Source: Vitellaria paradoxa
Taxonomy: Eukaryota > Streptophyta > Magnoliopsida > Ericales > Sapotaceae
NCBI GenBank assembly: GCA_019916065.1
Contig: CM034236.1
Location: forward strand, 49,690,690 to 49,754,689
Length of the DNA: 64,000 bases
Direction: 5' to 3'
Part shown: piece after piece, positions 63,301 to 64,000 of the stretch
Layout of the letters: each line of letters opens with the position of its first letter
Numbering within the stretch: the first letter of the stretch is position 1
The notes under the pieces: generated by a model
Told to the model about the DNA's origin: nothing
Database searches by the model: none
What the model saw: only the letters and a program-made list of their open reading frames with translations
Program-made: the position numbers and the translations under genes

Positions 63301-63548
63301 TCGTTCAACTTTTGTCCATGTCAGAATTGGTTTTGACTCTATATGACCGTAGACTTCGTGTGTTGGCTTTTCTTATCGTTGAACCATGGAAATCCAAACT
63401 TTGTAATTAATGCCCAAAAAAAAAAGCTTGCATTCGTACCTTTCAGTATGAGTAATTTGTGCCATCAAACTATGGGGGTCTGATGCTTGAACCTTCTTCG
63501 CGCGGTGGATCTATTAATTCTTAAAATCTTCATTCAATGACGTAGAGT

Positions 63549-63565
63549 GACCTACTCTAATACCA
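63549..63565 (-). other. Primer-binding site (initiator tRNA-Met type)
   Basis: Minus strand TGGTATTAGAGTAGG next to the inner edge of the 5' LTR. The usual copia site begins TGGTATCAGAGC, so two changes are visible. Confidence 0.75.
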
Positions 63566-63566
63566 A

Positions 63567-64000
63567 ATGAAAATTCCAAACCAAGTAATCACTCATAAGT
63601 CAATAATAATAATACCAGAAAATAATGAGAAAACCCTCTCATAGGAAAAAAAAATCTCTATTACAAATCCCACCATCAACGAGTTATAAGACACTACTCG
63701 AATTTTCTACAAATCACTCGCACAAATTCTTTTGCTAATCTTGCTCGAATCACTCGACAAACCTAACATGTGGGCTTTCTACATCACACAGAAAGTAAAA
63801 AAAAAGTATAAAGAAAAATAAGAGAAGGATCTATATGCTCATAAAGGAAAAATTCTCTCTCTCACAATACTCTATAATATACATCTTCAGTTCCATATTG
63901 TACATTAAGTTTGGGTGCATATATATAGACTTACAAAGTTCTATTCCAACTAGAATTCAAATACATAAACAGATTTCCTAAAACGAAAATAAAATCTTCA
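63567..64000 (-). repeat. 5' LTR, partial at window edge
   Basis: Matches 58807-59243 of the other LTR and continues beyond the window. The inner edge is TGAAAATTCC. Confidence 0.88.

Larger units (their letters stand above)
58807..64000 (-). mobile_element. Copia-type LTR retrotransposon, gag only, runs off right edge
   Basis: Two direct repeats, 58807-59546 and 63567 to the window end, align over the visible 434 bases. The left copy is bounded TG...CA, 740 bp. Just inside the right copy, on the minus strand, TGGTATTAGAGTAGGTC (63549-63565) resembles the primer-binding site for initiator tRNA-Met, one base from the LTR. Just inside the left copy, the minus-strand GCCAAGGTGGAGATTG is the polypurine tract. 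So transcription runs right to left. Gag-like coding is broken and no protease, integrase, RT or RNase H was seen. Confidence 0.88.

Overview
This window reads as nuclear DNA of a core eudicot plant, probably woody, though I cannot name the species. The evidence is AT-rich intergenic DNA, genes split by GT-AG introns, a chloroplast-targeted ATP synthase assembly factor, an APETALA2 gene with an intact miR172 site, a plant class III chitinase relic, and plant-type transposons (CACTA, copia LTR, and MITEs of Harbinger and Mutator type).

Layout. 1788-3104 (-) is an intact single-exon BAHD acyltransferase. 5585-10357 (+) is an 11-exon gene for a chloroplast ATPase assembly factor (PAB-like, 343 aa). 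12717-20140 (+) is an 11-exon OTU deubiquitinase with UBA-like and SEC-C regions (OTU7/OTUD3-like, 382 aa). 40040-42633 (-) is a 10-exon APETALA2 gene (502 aa). I joined the exons by hand: every junction is GT-AG and every summed CDS is a multiple of three. These four are the only convincing intact protein genes.

From 21 to 37 kb the window is a decayed accessory region. A block that begins just downstream of the OTU gene recurs in direct orientation at about 30.2-34.3 kb and 35.4-37 kb. The second copy is fused to the broken 3' end of a class III chitinase pseudogene (29362-30189). A relic of the N-terminus of a PRP28/RH21-type DEAD-box helicase lies at 24.7-25.05 kb. The copies differ by insertions, and one pair gives a natural empty site that proves an AT-rich element inserted after duplication.

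The rest is mostly transposon DNA: a 2.55-kb non-autonomous CACTA element with arrays of a self-complementary 10-mer (46977-49523), a gag-only copia-type LTR retrotransposon running off the right edge (58807 to beyond 64000), two foldback elements with 8-9 bp target duplications, and many short MITEs. One 690-bp MITE family sits as an inverted pair, one copy in the last intron of the PAB-like gene and the other in the OTU promoter.

No operon-like or clearly new biochemical system is visible. The most interesting signals are genome-structural: the three-copy block with its chimeric chitinase junction, the inverted MITE pair around two adjacent housekeeping genes, and a small frame-conserved ORF inside an inverted repeat pair.
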